This document shows, piece by piece, positions 1-8,803 of a stretch of DNA of 64,000 bases (position 1 is its first letter; every line of letters begins with the position of its first letter). Both the position numbers and the translations under genes were made by a program. The notes below the pieces were generated by a model. The model made no database searches. It saw nothing but the letters and a program-made list of their open reading frames with translations, and had not been told where the DNA came from. The DNA is from CAYYIS01 sp964470965 (lineage in GTDB: Bacteria > JAAXHH01 > JABIQT01): the NCBI GenBank assembly GCA_964470965.1, contig CAYYIS010000012.1, positions 41,871-105,870 of the forward strand, read 5' to 3'.

Positions 1-395
1 CTCGGAACGATGGTCTTAACCCCTGATCTACCGATCTGATCAACGACCATATCACATTCCTCGATAGTCGCACCGAGGAATTTGTCTATCCAGACATGTT
101 TTCCGGCACCGGCACATCTTATTATGAGTTCGGATCTTCGCTCGATTTCATGTCCGATACTGACAATATCTATATCTGGACTACTTAGTGCATCATCGAC
201 GCTTTCTATATACGGTACGTCTAATTCGTCCGCAGCCGATCGGTTCCAATTTTTAAGGTACGGGTCTATATCGGGTTCATCGGCTACGGCTACTATTCTG
301 ATCCTTGGATGTGCCTGATACAGTGGAACGAAACTCCGTTGATGGCTGTGTTTACTGAAGCTCAAGAGCAGTATGCCATAGGTTCGTTGCGTCAT
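1..395 (-). CDS. Gfo/Idh/MocA family oxidoreductase, 3' end cut by window edge
   Basis: The minus strand from an ATG at 395 is open to the left edge, giving the first 131 residues. They form an N-terminal Rossmann-type NAD(P)-binding half: a strand and helix, then IRIVAVADEPD, a middle segment ending PDIDIVSIGHE, and GKHVWIDKFLG, which matches the family's usual GKHV..EKP stretch. The family oxidises or reduces sugars, inositols and related polyols with NAD(P). The glycine-rich start is unusual (GILLLSFSKHSHQ rather than GxGxxG), so substrate and even activity are open. It is transcribed away from the AGCS symporter gene, with a 153-base shared upstream region. The C-terminal substrate domain lies outside the window. 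Confidence 0.8.
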   Translation of the reverse strand, partial: MTQRTYGILLLSFSKHSHQRSFVPLYQAHPRIRIVAVADEPDIDPYLKNWNRSAADELDVPYIESVDDALSSPDIDIVSIGHEIERRSELIIRCAGAGKHVWIDKFLGATIEECDMVVDQIGRSGVKTIVP

Positions 396-548
396 GTGAT
401 TTTCCTGATCTGTTTTTGGGCCGGTGGTTCAGGGGACGTAATTAGTATACATAAGCTCTGTGTCAAACGAATACTTTTTTAGTGACTTATCGATTTTATT
501 GACATATTTTCACCTACGCAACACAAAACCTCTGTAAGGAGAGCATGT

Positions 549-1901
549 ATGGATGGTCTAATATCTGAAGTTTCCAACTTCCTTTGGGGAATTTGGGCAA
601 TCGGAATATTGATGCTGTTGGGTGTTCTTATGACTCTCAGCAGCAAAGGGATACAATTCAGGCGTTTCACATTGTCTTTACGCTTGGTATTACAAGGGGC
701 ATTGCGTAAGCATAATGTCGAGAACGCCAGTGGGGACATATCACCATTCCAGGCATTAACGACCGCAATGGCAGCTACCGTTGGCAACGGTAATATAGCC
801 GGTGTTGCGACAGCTATAGCTGTTGGCGGCCCCGGCGCTGCATTCTGGATGATCGTTATCGCGCCACTGGGGATGGCGACTAAATTTTCCGAGGCAGTCC
901 TGGCACTCAGGTACCGTGAGACAAACGAAGACGGAACCATGTTGGGCGGTCCCATGATGTATATAAAAAAAGGAACGGCTATCCCCGCTCTGGGGAGTGT
1001 TTTTGCACTATGTGCCTGTCTCGGTGGGATAGGGGGTGGTAACATCTCACAGGCGAATTCTATCGCCCTGGTGATGAATACCGAGTTTTCCATCCCATTC
1101 TGGGCGACGGGACTCGGTCTGGCGTTAATGCTCGGAATTGTAATCATTGGAGGTATTAAGCGCATTGGCGCTTTTGCAGAGCAGGCTGTGCCCGCAATGG
1201 TTGTTCTCTATGGTATCGGTGTTTTGATAGTCCTGATTTCTAATATTGAAATGCTTCCCGCGGCAGTGAACCTTATCGTTACCGGTGCATTTCAACCGGC
1301 GGCGCCTGTGGGCGGATTTGCCGGCGCCACAGTCGCCCATACGATAGAGTATGGGGTTCGTCGAGGGGTGATTTCGAGTGAAGCCGGTATAGGCAGCGCA
1401 GGCATAGCCCATGGTGCCGCGTCAACAACGGAGCCGCTTAAGCAAGGGTATCTTGCCATGATTGGCGTTTTCATAGATACCATAGTGGTTTGTTCGATGA
1501 CAGCCTTGACGGTAGTCGTCACCGGGGTGTGGGACACCGGACTGATCAGCACGGCCATGGTAGCCTCGGCGTTTAATTCAAATATTCCATACGGTGGTGT
1601 GATCATCGCATTCTGCTCACTTATGTTCGGTTTTACCACCATGGTAACCTGGGCTTATTATGGCGAGCAGGGGTTACGGTTTCTTTGGAAATCGCGTCAT
1701 GTCGTAACCGGATTCCGGGTGATCTGGTGTATATGTGCTGTTTTCGGCGCGGTATACGGCGCCCAGGTAATCTGGGACATTGGTGACATTCTTATCTGGT
1801 CGATGATGGCGCCGAATGTTGTAGGTTTGTTGTATCTGGTAAAAGAAATCCGGGTTATAACGGATGAAGGCGACCGGGCCGTATCGATTCGCGAGGTATG
1901 A
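549..1901 (+). CDS. AGCS-family sodium/alanine (or glycine) symporter
   Basis: A 450-residue membrane protein, the usual length for the alanine/glycine:cation symporter family, which imports small amino acids with Na+ across the inner membrane. Family stretches are clear: ATVGNGNIAGVATAI near residue 80, then PLGMATKFSEAVLALRYR and GGPMMYIKKG, and later SSEAGIGSAGIAHGAA. Hydrophobic helices run through the whole protein. The start is set by AAGGAG at 536-541, 7 bases before the ATG; an out-of-frame ATG at 545 is not used. The last four bases (ATGA) overlap the start of the next transporter gene, so the two are translationally coupled. Alanine versus another substrate cannot be decided from sequence. 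Confidence 0.93.
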   Translation: MDGLISEVSNFLWGIWAIGILMLLGVLMTLSSKGIQFRRFTLSLRLVLQGALRKHNVENASGDISPFQALTTAMAATVGNGNIAGVATAIAVGGPGAAFWMIVIAPLGMATKFSEAVLALRYRETNEDGTMLGGPMMYIKKGTAIPALGSVFALCACLGGIGGGNISQANSIALVMNTEFSIPFWATGLGLALMLGIVIIGGIKRIGAFAEQAVPAMVVLYGIGVLIVLISNIEMLPAAVNLIVTGAFQPAAPVGGFAGATVAHTIEYGVRRGVISSEAGIGSAGIAHGAASTTEPLKQGYLAMIGVFIDTIVVCSMTALTVVVTGVWDTGLISTAMVASAFNSNIPYGGVIIAFCSLMFGFTTMVTWAYYGEQGLRFLWKSRHVVTGFRVIWCICAVFGAVYGAQVIWDIGDILIWSMMAPNVVGLLYLVKEIRVITDEGDRAVSIREV

Positions 1902-3100
1902 ACACAGACGATCCTCAATACATCAGCCGCCCGACTGGTCTCATACTCGGTGTCGGGCTGATGTACCTGGCGGCCTATCAGATTTTTAAACTGCCACCCG
2001 TTCTGCCGGAATTGCTTGAATCCTACCAATACGACCGAACGTTAGCAGGAGGATTCATGTCTGTGTATGCGGCCGTGGGCTTGTTTCTTTCAGTACCTCT
2101 CGGAAGAACGGTGGCACGAAGCGGTCCTGTGCCGGTGGTCACCATCTCGATTCTTTTTATGATTGCAGGGAATTTAGCAGGCCTTACTTACGCTTCCTCC
2201 GGCGGCGCCATGCTCCTGGCCAGGTGCCTGGAGGGGATCGGCTTCGCCGGTTTCGCCATCGTAGGGCCCGTTATGGCCAATCGATACGCATCGCGAGCTA
2301 TGCTTCCGATTGTCATCAGTTTAACAGCGATATGGATCCCGGTCGGTCAATTGATAGCGGCAGGAATCACCCCGTTGATTATACCCCAGTACGATTGGGG
2401 CGGATTGTGGTGGATTGGAATCGCCGGAACGGTCATTCTGGGGATCATTTCGATACCGGTTCTGCAAGGCATGACCTCGAATGAGCATGATGCTGGCACC
2501 GTCCAACGGCACTCGGCTAGGTCCCTCTCGCCGACACACCGACGTCGTCTTATTATCTCAGCATCTCTGTTCATGGTCTTCTCCATTCAGTATCTGGCAT
2601 TTATGACCTGGCTGCCCCAATATCTGGTCGAGGCTCAGAATATGACCACCGCGGAATCAGCACTGGGTTACATGGTGCCGATCGCAATTGTAATTCCTAC
2701 GAGTTTACTGTCGGGATGGATGTTCGGTAAGGGATTTAAACCACAGCATCTCATGATTGCGGGAATGATTTTGATCGCTATTGTATGGGGGCTAATTCCG
2801 GTTGCCAGTCAGGGTATGTGGGGGATCGTCTTACTGATTGTTTATGGTATCGGAGCGGGAGTCACACCTACCTGCCTGTTTGCCATGCCTTCCACCATAG
2901 TCGGCCCAGATGGTCCGACATCAGATGCCTTCGGAATCATCATGACCGGGCGAAGTATGGGGGTGTTGATCGGACCTATGTTGCTGGCATGGATATTCAC
3001 AGTGTCCGGCACCTGGTCCCACGTAGCACCGGTTTTCCTTGTCACCACTGTAATAGGCTGCGGACTTAGCCTATTGTTATATCGAACCCTGAAACAGTAA
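1898..3100 (+). CDS. MFS transporter (CynX/NimT-like)
   Basis: A 400-residue protein with about 12 hydrophobic segments split into two six-helix halves, typical of the major facilitator superfamily. The loop after helix 2 (PLGRTVARSGPVP) is a degenerate MFS motif A, and helix 4 carries ARCLEGIGFAGFAIVGP. A short charged loop around residues 190-220 separates the halves. It overlaps the AGCS symporter gene by ATGA, so both transporters are probably made together for related small organic acids or amino acids. No substrate-specific residues are recognisable. Confidence 0.88.
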   Translation: MNTDDPQYISRPTGLILGVGLMYLAAYQIFKLPPVLPELLESYQYDRTLAGGFMSVYAAVGLFLSVPLGRTVARSGPVPVVTISILFMIAGNLAGLTYASSGGAMLLARCLEGIGFAGFAIVGPVMANRYASRAMLPIVISLTAIWIPVGQLIAAGITPLIIPQYDWGGLWWIGIAGTVILGIISIPVLQGMTSNEHDAGTVQRHSARSLSPTHRRRLIISASLFMVFSIQYLAFMTWLPQYLVEAQNMTTAESALGYMVPIAIVIPTSLLSGWMFGKGFKPQHLMIAGMILIAIVWGLIPVASQGMWGIVLLIVYGIGAGVTPTCLFAMPSTIVGPDGPTSDAFGIIMTGRSMGVLIGPMLLAWIFTVSGTWSHVAPVFLVTTVIGCGLSLLLYRTLKQ

Positions 3101-3236
3101 CCTGTTCGTATGATAGACACAGGAAATCAGTATACAGGCTGCATTTTGCTTACGAGAATCCCATGCGCGTGACAACCGGATTCCTCTTGGATACGAATCC
3201 CTATTGGTAAATATAGCGTCGTTCAGGGAGCATTGA

Positions 3237-4217
3237 ATGAGTTTTTGGAATGGGCGAAAATCACTTATTACAGGTGGTTCCGGTTTCATCGGATCTCACC
3301 TCGTGGATCATCTGCTCGATGCGGGATCTGATGTCCGCGTTGTAGGAAGAAACAGGAACCATCTTGAAAGAAAGATTGGTAAACGGATCAGCCATGTGGA
3401 CTTTTACACCGGAGATATTCGAGATCCCGACACGGCTGTGGCGTCTTGTAAAGGCCGGGACACGGTTTTTCACCTCGCGGCACAGGTTGCGGGGGCAGGA
3501 TGGAATTCCGCGCATCCAGGCACGATGCTCACTCAAAATCTCGCACTTGGCATTCACATGCTTGATGGCGCTGTCAAGAATGATGTCGAACGTTTTTTAT
3601 GTGTCAGTTCAGCCTGTGTTTATCAGCGCCATTGTACCGTGCCTACCCCGGAAAATGAAGGGTTTTTAGGTGATCCCGATCCATCAAATTTTGGTTATGG
3701 ATGGTCTAAAAGGACACTCGAAGCACAGGCCCGGGGTTACGCCCAGGAATATCCTATGAAAATCGGGATCGTACGCCCATATAACGGCTATGGTCCCAGG
3801 GATGACTTCGAATGGGAAACCAGCCATGCGATTCCTGCGTTGATACGTAAAGTGGTTGAAGGAATGGATCCGGTAGAGGTATGGGGGAATGGCAGTCAAT
3901 CGAGATCTTTTTTCTACGTATCGGACTTTGTCAAAGGACTGATGCTCGGGCTTGAGAAATACCCGGAATGCGATCCGGTAAACATCGGGACCGATGAGGA
4001 AGTCACAATTTCCGAACTCATTGAAAGTATCAAACGGATTGCCAACAGCCACGTGTCCATCAAGTACGATTCAACAAAACCCATGGGGCAACCCCGTAGA
4101 AACGGCGATTTTCAAAAAGCCCATAGGTTACTTGGTTTTAAACCGGATGTTCCTCTGGAAGAAGGCCTCAAAAAGACGATTGACTGGTACCTAAACTACA
4201 GGGAGCTATCAGTTTGA
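3237..4217 (+). CDS. NAD-dependent epimerase/dehydratase (extended SDR)
   Basis: A 326-residue extended short-chain dehydrogenase that acts on nucleotide sugars. The cofactor loop TGGSGFIGS lies at residues 12-20, the catalytic serine region VSSACVY at 123-129, and the catalytic pair in YGWSK at Y154/K158. The segment SRSFFYVSDFVKGL matches the sugar-binding region of GDP-mannose/UDP-glucose epimerase-type enzymes. The TGA overlaps the TTG start of the following glycosyltransferase by four bases, so the two enzymes probably make and then transfer an activated sugar. The exact sugar is not evident. Length and motifs are complete. Confidence 0.92.
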   Translation: MSFWNGRKSLITGGSGFIGSHLVDHLLDAGSDVRVVGRNRNHLERKIGKRISHVDFYTGDIRDPDTAVASCKGRDTVFHLAAQVAGAGWNSAHPGTMLTQNLALGIHMLDGAVKNDVERFLCVSSACVYQRHCTVPTPENEGFLGDPDPSNFGYGWSKRTLEAQARGYAQEYPMKIGIVRPYNGYGPRDDFEWETSHAIPALIRKVVEGMDPVEVWGNGSQSRSFFYVSDFVKGLMLGLEKYPECDPVNIGTDEEVTISELIESIKRIANSHVSIKYDSTKPMGQPRRNGDFQKAHRLLGFKPDVPLEEGLKKTIDWYLNYRELSV

Positions 4218-4909
4218 AATTATCTTTTAAATCCGCCCTGGTAATACTCACACGGAATGAGATAGAAGGCATATCTTCTTTGTTTGGGAAGATACCATTT
4301 GACGCGACAGATGAATGTTTTGTAGTAGATGGTGGGTCAACGGACGGCACAGTTGCGTTTGTTGAGGAACGTGACATCACCGTCGTAGGTCAGGACGAAC
4401 GAGGTCGCGGAGCTGCATTTCGTATAGCCATGGCATCTACTGACTGTGACTATGTCATTTTTTACAGCCCGGATGGTAATGAGGATCCAGAAGACATCCC
4501 TAAACTTATAGACAAGATGGAAGAAGGCTATGACATGGTCATCTGTTCCCGTTTTCTTCCCGACGGCGCGAATGAAGAAGATGATCTGGTATTCCCCTGG
4601 CGGGCCTGGGCGAACCGTGCATTTACTGCTATTGCTAATTATTTGTGGGGCGGACGGCTCACGGACAGCATCAACGGATTCCGGGCCATCACAAAGGATG
4701 CTTTTAATAAATTGAAGCCTGATGGCCCCGGATATGTAATAGAATATCAATTGTCCATCAGGGCGTTGAAGAAGGGGTTGAGAGTCGCTGAAATTCCTAC
4801 CGTTGAAGGTCAGAGAATAGGTGGTGAAAGTTATGCAAAATCTCTTCCCACCGGGATTCTGTTTTTGCAATTTTTATTTCGAGAACTGAAAATCGGTAAA
4901 AACTTTTAA
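4214..4909 (+). CDS. Family 2 glycosyltransferase (DPM1/DolP-mannosyltransferase-like)
   Basis: A 231-residue soluble GT-A glycosyltransferase that should transfer a sugar from a nucleotide or polyprenyl donor. It starts at TTG inside the stop of the epimerase gene. The N-terminus ALVILTRNE and VVDGGSTDGT are the family-2 nucleotide-binding strands. SPDGNEDP at residues 85-92 is the metal-binding motif, equivalent to the D-D-G-S-x-D-P of dolichyl-phosphate mannosyltransferases. DSINGFRAIT and GYVIEYQLSIRALKKG match the acceptor half. There is no C-terminal membrane anchor. Coupling with the epimerase suggests glycan or polyprenyl-sugar synthesis. The acceptor is unknown. Confidence 0.9.
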   Translation: MKLSFKSALVILTRNEIEGISSLFGKIPFDATDECFVVDGGSTDGTVAFVEERDITVVGQDERGRGAAFRIAMASTDCDYVIFYSPDGNEDPEDIPKLIDKMEEGYDMVICSRFLPDGANEEDDLVFPWRAWANRAFTAIANYLWGGRLTDSINGFRAITKDAFNKLKPDGPGYVIEYQLSIRALKKGLRVAEIPTVEGQRIGGESYAKSLPTGILFLQFLFRELKIGKNF

Positions 4910-4950
4910 AAATTAGACATAATTTTATAAATAGCGATTGAAAAAAAACC

Positions 4951-4978
4951 GAACCTTTATACATTGTAGTTAGTCTTT
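4951..4978 (+). promoter_or_regulatory. Candidate ECF-type promoter in front of the sigma factor gene
   Basis: GAACCT at 4951-4956 and GTCTTT at 4973-4978 are separated by 16 bases, the layout seen at many ECF-sigma promoters (GAAC-type -35, GTC/TCT-type -10). The surrounding sequence is AT-rich. If real, the sigma factor would activate its own operon. These motifs are short and may be chance. Confidence 0.25.
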
Positions 4979-5051
4979 ATTTAAGACTTATCCTGTAATG
5001 CGAAGTTATGGTGTAATGCGAAGTGATATGGACGTCAGGAAGGGATTCACT

Positions 5052-5618
5052 ATGTGGCTGTCGGATGCCGACCTTGTTGCACAGACAATACGGGGCGAGA
5101 CCGAGACATTCGAGATGCTGGTATCACGGTACGAAAAAGATCTAATTCGATTTTTGCAATCCAGGATCGACCATACCCAGGATGTACAGGACATCTCCCA
5201 GGATATCTGGCTGACGGTATATCAACACCTTAAAACCCTGAAAAAACCGGATCAGTTCGGATCCTGGATGTTTGCGATCGCTAAAAACACATGCCGGTCG
5301 TATTACAAACGCAAAAAGCCATCCGTGGCGTTGTCCGAAAGTCATGGGGAAGTTGAACATCCCGACGATGAACATCTGCGCCGTGTCAATAGAAGGCGAA
5401 TTATGGATGCGGTGTCCTCCTTGTCGCATATACTGCGGCGGACCGTTACCCTATACTATGTCGCTGGATACACGACGGGTGAGGTCAGCAACAGTTTAAA
5501 TGTACCGGTTGGAACAGTTAAACGCAGATTGTCGGACGCCCGGAAACTGCTTAAAACAGCGATAAAAGACTGGTATCAAACCCCTGGTCCTGGTTCAGGG
5601 TGGGTCTTGGACCACTAA
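5052..5618 (+). CDS. RNA polymerase sigma factor, sigma-70 family (ECF type)
   Basis: A two-domain sigma factor of 188 residues from the chosen start. Region 2 spans roughly residues 20-85 (FEMLVSRYEKDLIRFLQ, then DVQDISQDIWLTVYQHL and GSWMFAIAKNTCRSYYKRKK). Region 4 is a helix-turn-helix at about 125-175 (LYYVAGYTTGEVSNSL, VPVGTVKRRLSDARKLLK). There is no region 3, as in ECF factors. The reading frame opens at 4998, but AGGAAGGG at 5037-5044, seven bases before the ATG at 5052, makes that start more likely. ftsH follows 18 bases after the stop, and no anti-sigma factor gene is seen on either side, so control may be through promoter feedback or proteolysis. Confidence 0.9.
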   Translation: MWLSDADLVAQTIRGETETFEMLVSRYEKDLIRFLQSRIDHTQDVQDISQDIWLTVYQHLKTLKKPDQFGSWMFAIAKNTCRSYYKRKKPSVALSESHGEVEHPDDEHLRRVNRRRIMDAVSSLSHILRRTVTLYYVAGYTTGEVSNSLNVPVGTVKRRLSDARKLLKTAIKDWYQTPGPGSGWVLDH

Positions 5619-5636
5619 TTTAGGAGTTCTTAACAG

Positions 5637-7649
5637 ATGTCCCAACCGCCTTCCCAAACCCCGAAGAACGATAGGGACGGGCAAAATCAACAACCGAAGG
5701 TTCCACACCGACCAAGAACGCTGGCGATCTGGCTGCTCTTGATTCTCGTGGCTATGTTTGCATCTAACTTCCTCTCCAGTGAGACTGATGATACGGTAGA
5801 AATCACTTATTCCGAATTCCAGAATCACCTCCAAACCGACAACATCGACCGGGTGACCATATCCGAAAAACAGATTACGGGTCGATTGAAGAGCCTCGCA
5901 TCAATAGTAGTCGACGGCCGCACTGTTGATTATGTTGATTTCACGCTTTATATCCCGTTTGAAGATCCTGGTCTGGTCGGGGAATTAATGGCTAGGAATG
6001 TCATCGTGGATGCACAGCCGGAGTCACCTAGCTGGGTGGGATATATCCTGTCGGCGCTTCCGTGGTTGTTGCTGATCGCATTCTGGATTTTTATCCTTCG
6101 TCAGATGCAAAACGGTCAGCGGGGCATGTTTTCATTCGGTAAGAGTCGGCACAAGCTGGTTACGGGCGACCGTCCAACTGTTACTTTCGAAGACGTGGCC
6201 GGTGTGCCCGAAGCCAAACAGGATCTGGAAGAGATCGTAGAGTTTTTGAAAACCCCCGATAAGTTTCATTCATTGGGCGGCAGGATACCTAAAGGCGCAC
6301 TGTTGCTGGGGCCTCCCGGTACAGGTAAAACCTTGTTGGCACGGGCGGTAGCAGGAGAAGCCGCAGTACCCTTCTTCAGCATGAGCGGTTCCGACTTTGT
6401 CGAAATGTTTGTAGGCGTTGGTGCATCCCGTGTTCGAGACCTGTTTGAACAAGCGCGGCAGAATTCGCCCTGTATCATTTTCATAGACGAAATTGATGCC
6501 ATAGGTAGACATCGGGGTGCAGGCCTCGGCGGGGGGCACGACGAACGTGAACAGACATTGAATCAGCTTCTGGTTGGATTGGACGGCTTTGAACCGACTG
6601 ATGCTATAATTGTCATAGGCGCCACTAATAGGCCGGATGTGCTCGACCCAGCCCTCTTGAGACCCGGTCGATTCGATCGTCATATTGTTGTGGATCAACC
6701 GGATGTGGTGGGAAGGGAGAAAATTCTTGGTATCCACATTCGGAATCAGAAAATACCACTTGATGATTCGGTAAAACTCGATGAAATCTCGAAGAGTGTG
6801 CCGGGTATGTCCGGTGCGGACCTGGCTAACCTGGTGAATGAAGCCGCCTTACTGGCAGCACGCAAAAACCATGAAAAAGTGTCCCATCCCGATTTTGATG
6901 AGGCAAAAGACAAACTGGTTATGGGGGCGAAACGTCATTTGGTTATCAGTGACGAAGAACGCGAAATTATCGCCTATCATGAAGCGGGTCACGCATTACT
7001 GATGGAACACATCGAAGAATTTGACCTCCTATTAAAAGTTTCGATATTGCCTCAGGGTAGGGGGCTTGGCGTGACGATTCCGCTCCCTGAAGAACGTCGG
7101 CTTATGTCAAAACAATACTGCCTAGCCACAATGGCAGTAACGCTCGGTGGTCGGGTCGCTGAGAAACTGATCTACGATGAGCTCACCTCAGGCGCGTCAA
7201 ACGATATCGAGAAGGTTACCGCCATAGGACGTCATATGGTCTGTGAATGGGGAATGAGTGAAAAACTAGGCGCGACCGCGCTTGGAGTAAAAGAGGGTGA
7301 AGTTTTCCTGGGTAAGGATATTTCCCGCCGCCCCAACTACGGGGAAGATACCGCTGAGATCATCGACAAGGAAATCCGGGGGTTCGTCCAAGTGGCTGAA
7401 GAAAGAGCGACTAAAATCCTGACGGAATTTATGGACCAGCTACATATCGTGGCCAAAGCGCTGCTGGAAAAGGATACGCTCACCAGGGAAGAAGTACAAC
7501 AGCTTATTGTCCCGTCAGACACGAAGATTGAAAATGGTGAAGAAATTGCCGTAGAAGTGCCGAAACAGGAGCCGGATGAAGACGCCGCTCCGGAAGATGC
7601 GGTTGCGGAGGTAGCGGAAGGCCAGAGATCAAAGTCTGCTAAGGTATAA
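5637..7649 (+). CDS. ftsH: ATP-dependent zinc metalloprotease FtsH
   Basis: A complete 670-residue membrane-anchored AAA+ protease that extracts and degrades membrane and unstable cytoplasmic proteins. Two membrane helices (about residues 29-46 and 134-154) flank a small periplasmic domain. Walker A GPPGTGKT is at 225-232, Walker B IIFIDEID around 280-287, the second region of homology [18 protein letters not shown] at 331-348, and the zinc site HEAGH at 448-452. The C-terminal 40 residues are acidic and low in complexity. It is co-directional with and 18 bases downstream of the sigma factor gene, and a strong hairpin terminator follows at 7674. In E. coli FtsH degrades the heat-shock sigma factor, so a similar link here is possible but is inference. 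Confidence 0.98.
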   Translation: MSQPPSQTPKNDRDGQNQQPKVPHRPRTLAIWLLLILVAMFASNFLSSETDDTVEITYSEFQNHLQTDNIDRVTISEKQITGRLKSLASIVVDGRTVDYVDFTLYIPFEDPGLVGELMARNVIVDAQPESPSWVGYILSALPWLLLIAFWIFILRQMQNGQRGMFSFGKSRHKLVTGDRPTVTFEDVAGVPEAKQDLEEIVEFLKTPDKFHSLGGRIPKGALLLGPPGTGKTLLARAVAGEAAVPFFSMSGSDFVEMFVGVGASRVRDLFEQARQNSPCIIFIDEIDAIGRHRGAGLGGGHDEREQTLNQLLVGLDGFEPTDAIIVIGATNRPDVLDPALLRPGRFDRHIVVDQPDVVGREKILGIHIRNQKIPLDDSVKLDEISKSVPGMSGADLANLVNEAALLAARKNHEKVSHPDFDEAKDKLVMGAKRHLVISDEEREIIAYHEAGHALLMEHIEEFDLLLKVSILPQGRGLGVTIPLPEERRLMSKQYCLATMAVTLGGRVAEKLIYDELTSGASNDIEKVTAIGRHMVCEWGMSEKLGATALGVKEGEVFLGKDISRRPNYGEDTAEIIDKEIRGFVQVAEERATKILTEFMDQLHIVAKALLEKDTLTREEVQQLIVPSDTKIENGEEIAVEVPKQEPDEDAAPEDAVAEVAEGQRSKSAKV

Positions 7650-7673
7650 TTGTGCATCTCCATATACATATTT

Positions 7674-7708
7674 AAAACCACGATTTTCGCAGCCTCGTGG
7701 TTTTTTTT
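7674..7708 (+). terminator. Rho-independent terminator after ftsH
   Basis: A 10-base perfect stem (AAAACCACGA at 7674-7683 with TCGTGGTTTT at 7695-7704) with an 11-base loop runs straight into a T tract. It starts 25 bases after the ftsH stop. It ends the sigma-ftsH transcript and lies across any start of the next gene earlier than 7742. Confidence 0.88.
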
Positions 7709-7741
7709 ATTCCAACAGGACGCGTCCGAATACGATTATAT

Positions 7742-8419
7742 ATGGAATTCATCGTTGTTTCATCGATAGAAAAATACCGTAAATTGGCACAGACAAACAT
7801 TACATCACAACATCAAGTTCTGGAAATCGGATGTTCCTATGGAGGAACCACAAATATCCTCGCCGGACTGGCAAAGAGAGTGGTAGCGATTGACATGGCT
7901 ACGGATATGATCTCCCAGGCAAGAAAGACGATTGGTCAGGCGGGGAATGTCGAACTGATCCTGCATGACGCCCGGGATTTATCCCAAATCGGCAAACTGA
8001 TCCCTGATCCCGATGCAATATTCATAGATATCGGAGGAAATCAACAACTGGACAAAATTGCGACTGTCCTGCGGTGTTGCCTAGGGCGTTTTACCTCAGA
8101 GTTACTAGTGGTGCGAAATGTTGAACTCGCCGGTTTGGTATCTCGAGTGACAGAGGTAGAAAAAACAGGTAATGATGGTTCTTTTCACGGTTTGAAAAAT
8201 GACGAATGGTTCAACGAATCCAATTCAATTGGGCACCTGTTAGCCCTTTCCTCAAGCTACCTGGTAAGTAACCGAACATATGCCGCGAGGCGTTTAAAAC
8301 ACCACATAGACCTGCCTGACGTTTTAGCCCGGATTCAAGAGATGAAATCCGATGAATCTCCCACCGTGAGGCGAATTGCGACTGGAATCCTGATACATCA
8401 TTTTGAGGCCCGCGATTGA
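7742..8419 (+). CDS. Class I SAM-dependent methyltransferase-like protein
   Basis: A 225-residue protein with a Rossmann-type methyltransferase core: motif I VLEIGCSYGGTT, the acidic end of strand 2 in VVAIDMATDMI, and later DARDLSQ and DAIFIDIGG. It should bind S-adenosylmethionine; the acceptor is unknown. The frame is open from a GTG at 7697, but that start lies inside the ftsH terminator hairpin, so the ATG at 7742 is preferred. No good ribosome-binding site is visible. The C-terminal part (residues 140-225) is not a known domain to me. It stands alone between the ftsH operon and a convergent minus-strand gene. Confidence 0.75.
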   Translation: MEFIVVSSIEKYRKLAQTNITSQHQVLEIGCSYGGTTNILAGLAKRVVAIDMATDMISQARKTIGQAGNVELILHDARDLSQIGKLIPDPDAIFIDIGGNQQLDKIATVLRCCLGRFTSELLVVRNVELAGLVSRVTEVEKTGNDGSFHGLKNDEWFNESNSIGHLLALSSSYLVSNRTYAARRLKHHIDLPDVLARIQEMKSDESPTVRRIATGILIHHFEARD

Positions 8420-8803
8420 CAAAGACCGCCAGGGTTCCGGGTTGACGCTCCCAGCAACTGAGAGTACGCGACTCCCTGCAGGCCGGAATAACCGACGAGT
8501 ATGGTGCCCACACGATTTAACCGATGGGTTCTGGAAACTGCGGCCGGTTCCCGACGTCACTGTGATAATACATGCATTGGCAACATCCCACAAAAAACCC
8601 GGTATCGAATGAATCTCGATACCGGGCCATACCTTCCTGGTCAGTCTGGCATCCGGGAGCCAGACACATGTTTTCCGCTGGGCTGTCTTCCATACAATCC
8701 CAGTGTGCTGCCGATGCCGAATGACAAAAACATGCAGGTGCTGTCTGATCCGATCTATTGCCGTTACAACGGGGCGGTGTTCAGACCGGCAACACAACAC
8801 AAC
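8420..8803. other. Gap between convergent genes, holding a minus-strand terminator
   Basis: This 384-base stretch separates the methyltransferase from the end of the aminotransferase gene. The only clear structure is the hairpin with a T tract at 8592-8626. Open frames here lack ribosome-binding sites and recognisable protein sequence. Confidence 0.6.
8592..8626 (-). terminator. Rho-independent terminator of the aminotransferase transcript
   Basis: Read on the minus strand, CCCGGTATCGA and TCGATACCGGG form a perfect 11-base stem with a 7-base loop, followed by six T residues. It lies about 180 bases beyond the aminotransferase stop, so that mRNA has an unusually long 3' untranslated end. The A run is on the other side when read on the plus strand, so it does not serve the methyltransferase as well. 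Confidence 0.85.

Noticed and set aside
499..527. TTGACA upstream of the AGCS symporter as a promoter
   Set aside because: No acceptable -10 element lies 16-18 bases downstream, so it is not called.
7697..7741. GTG at 7697 as start of the methyltransferase
   Set aside because: It lies inside the ftsH terminator hairpin and the extra residues are not family-like.
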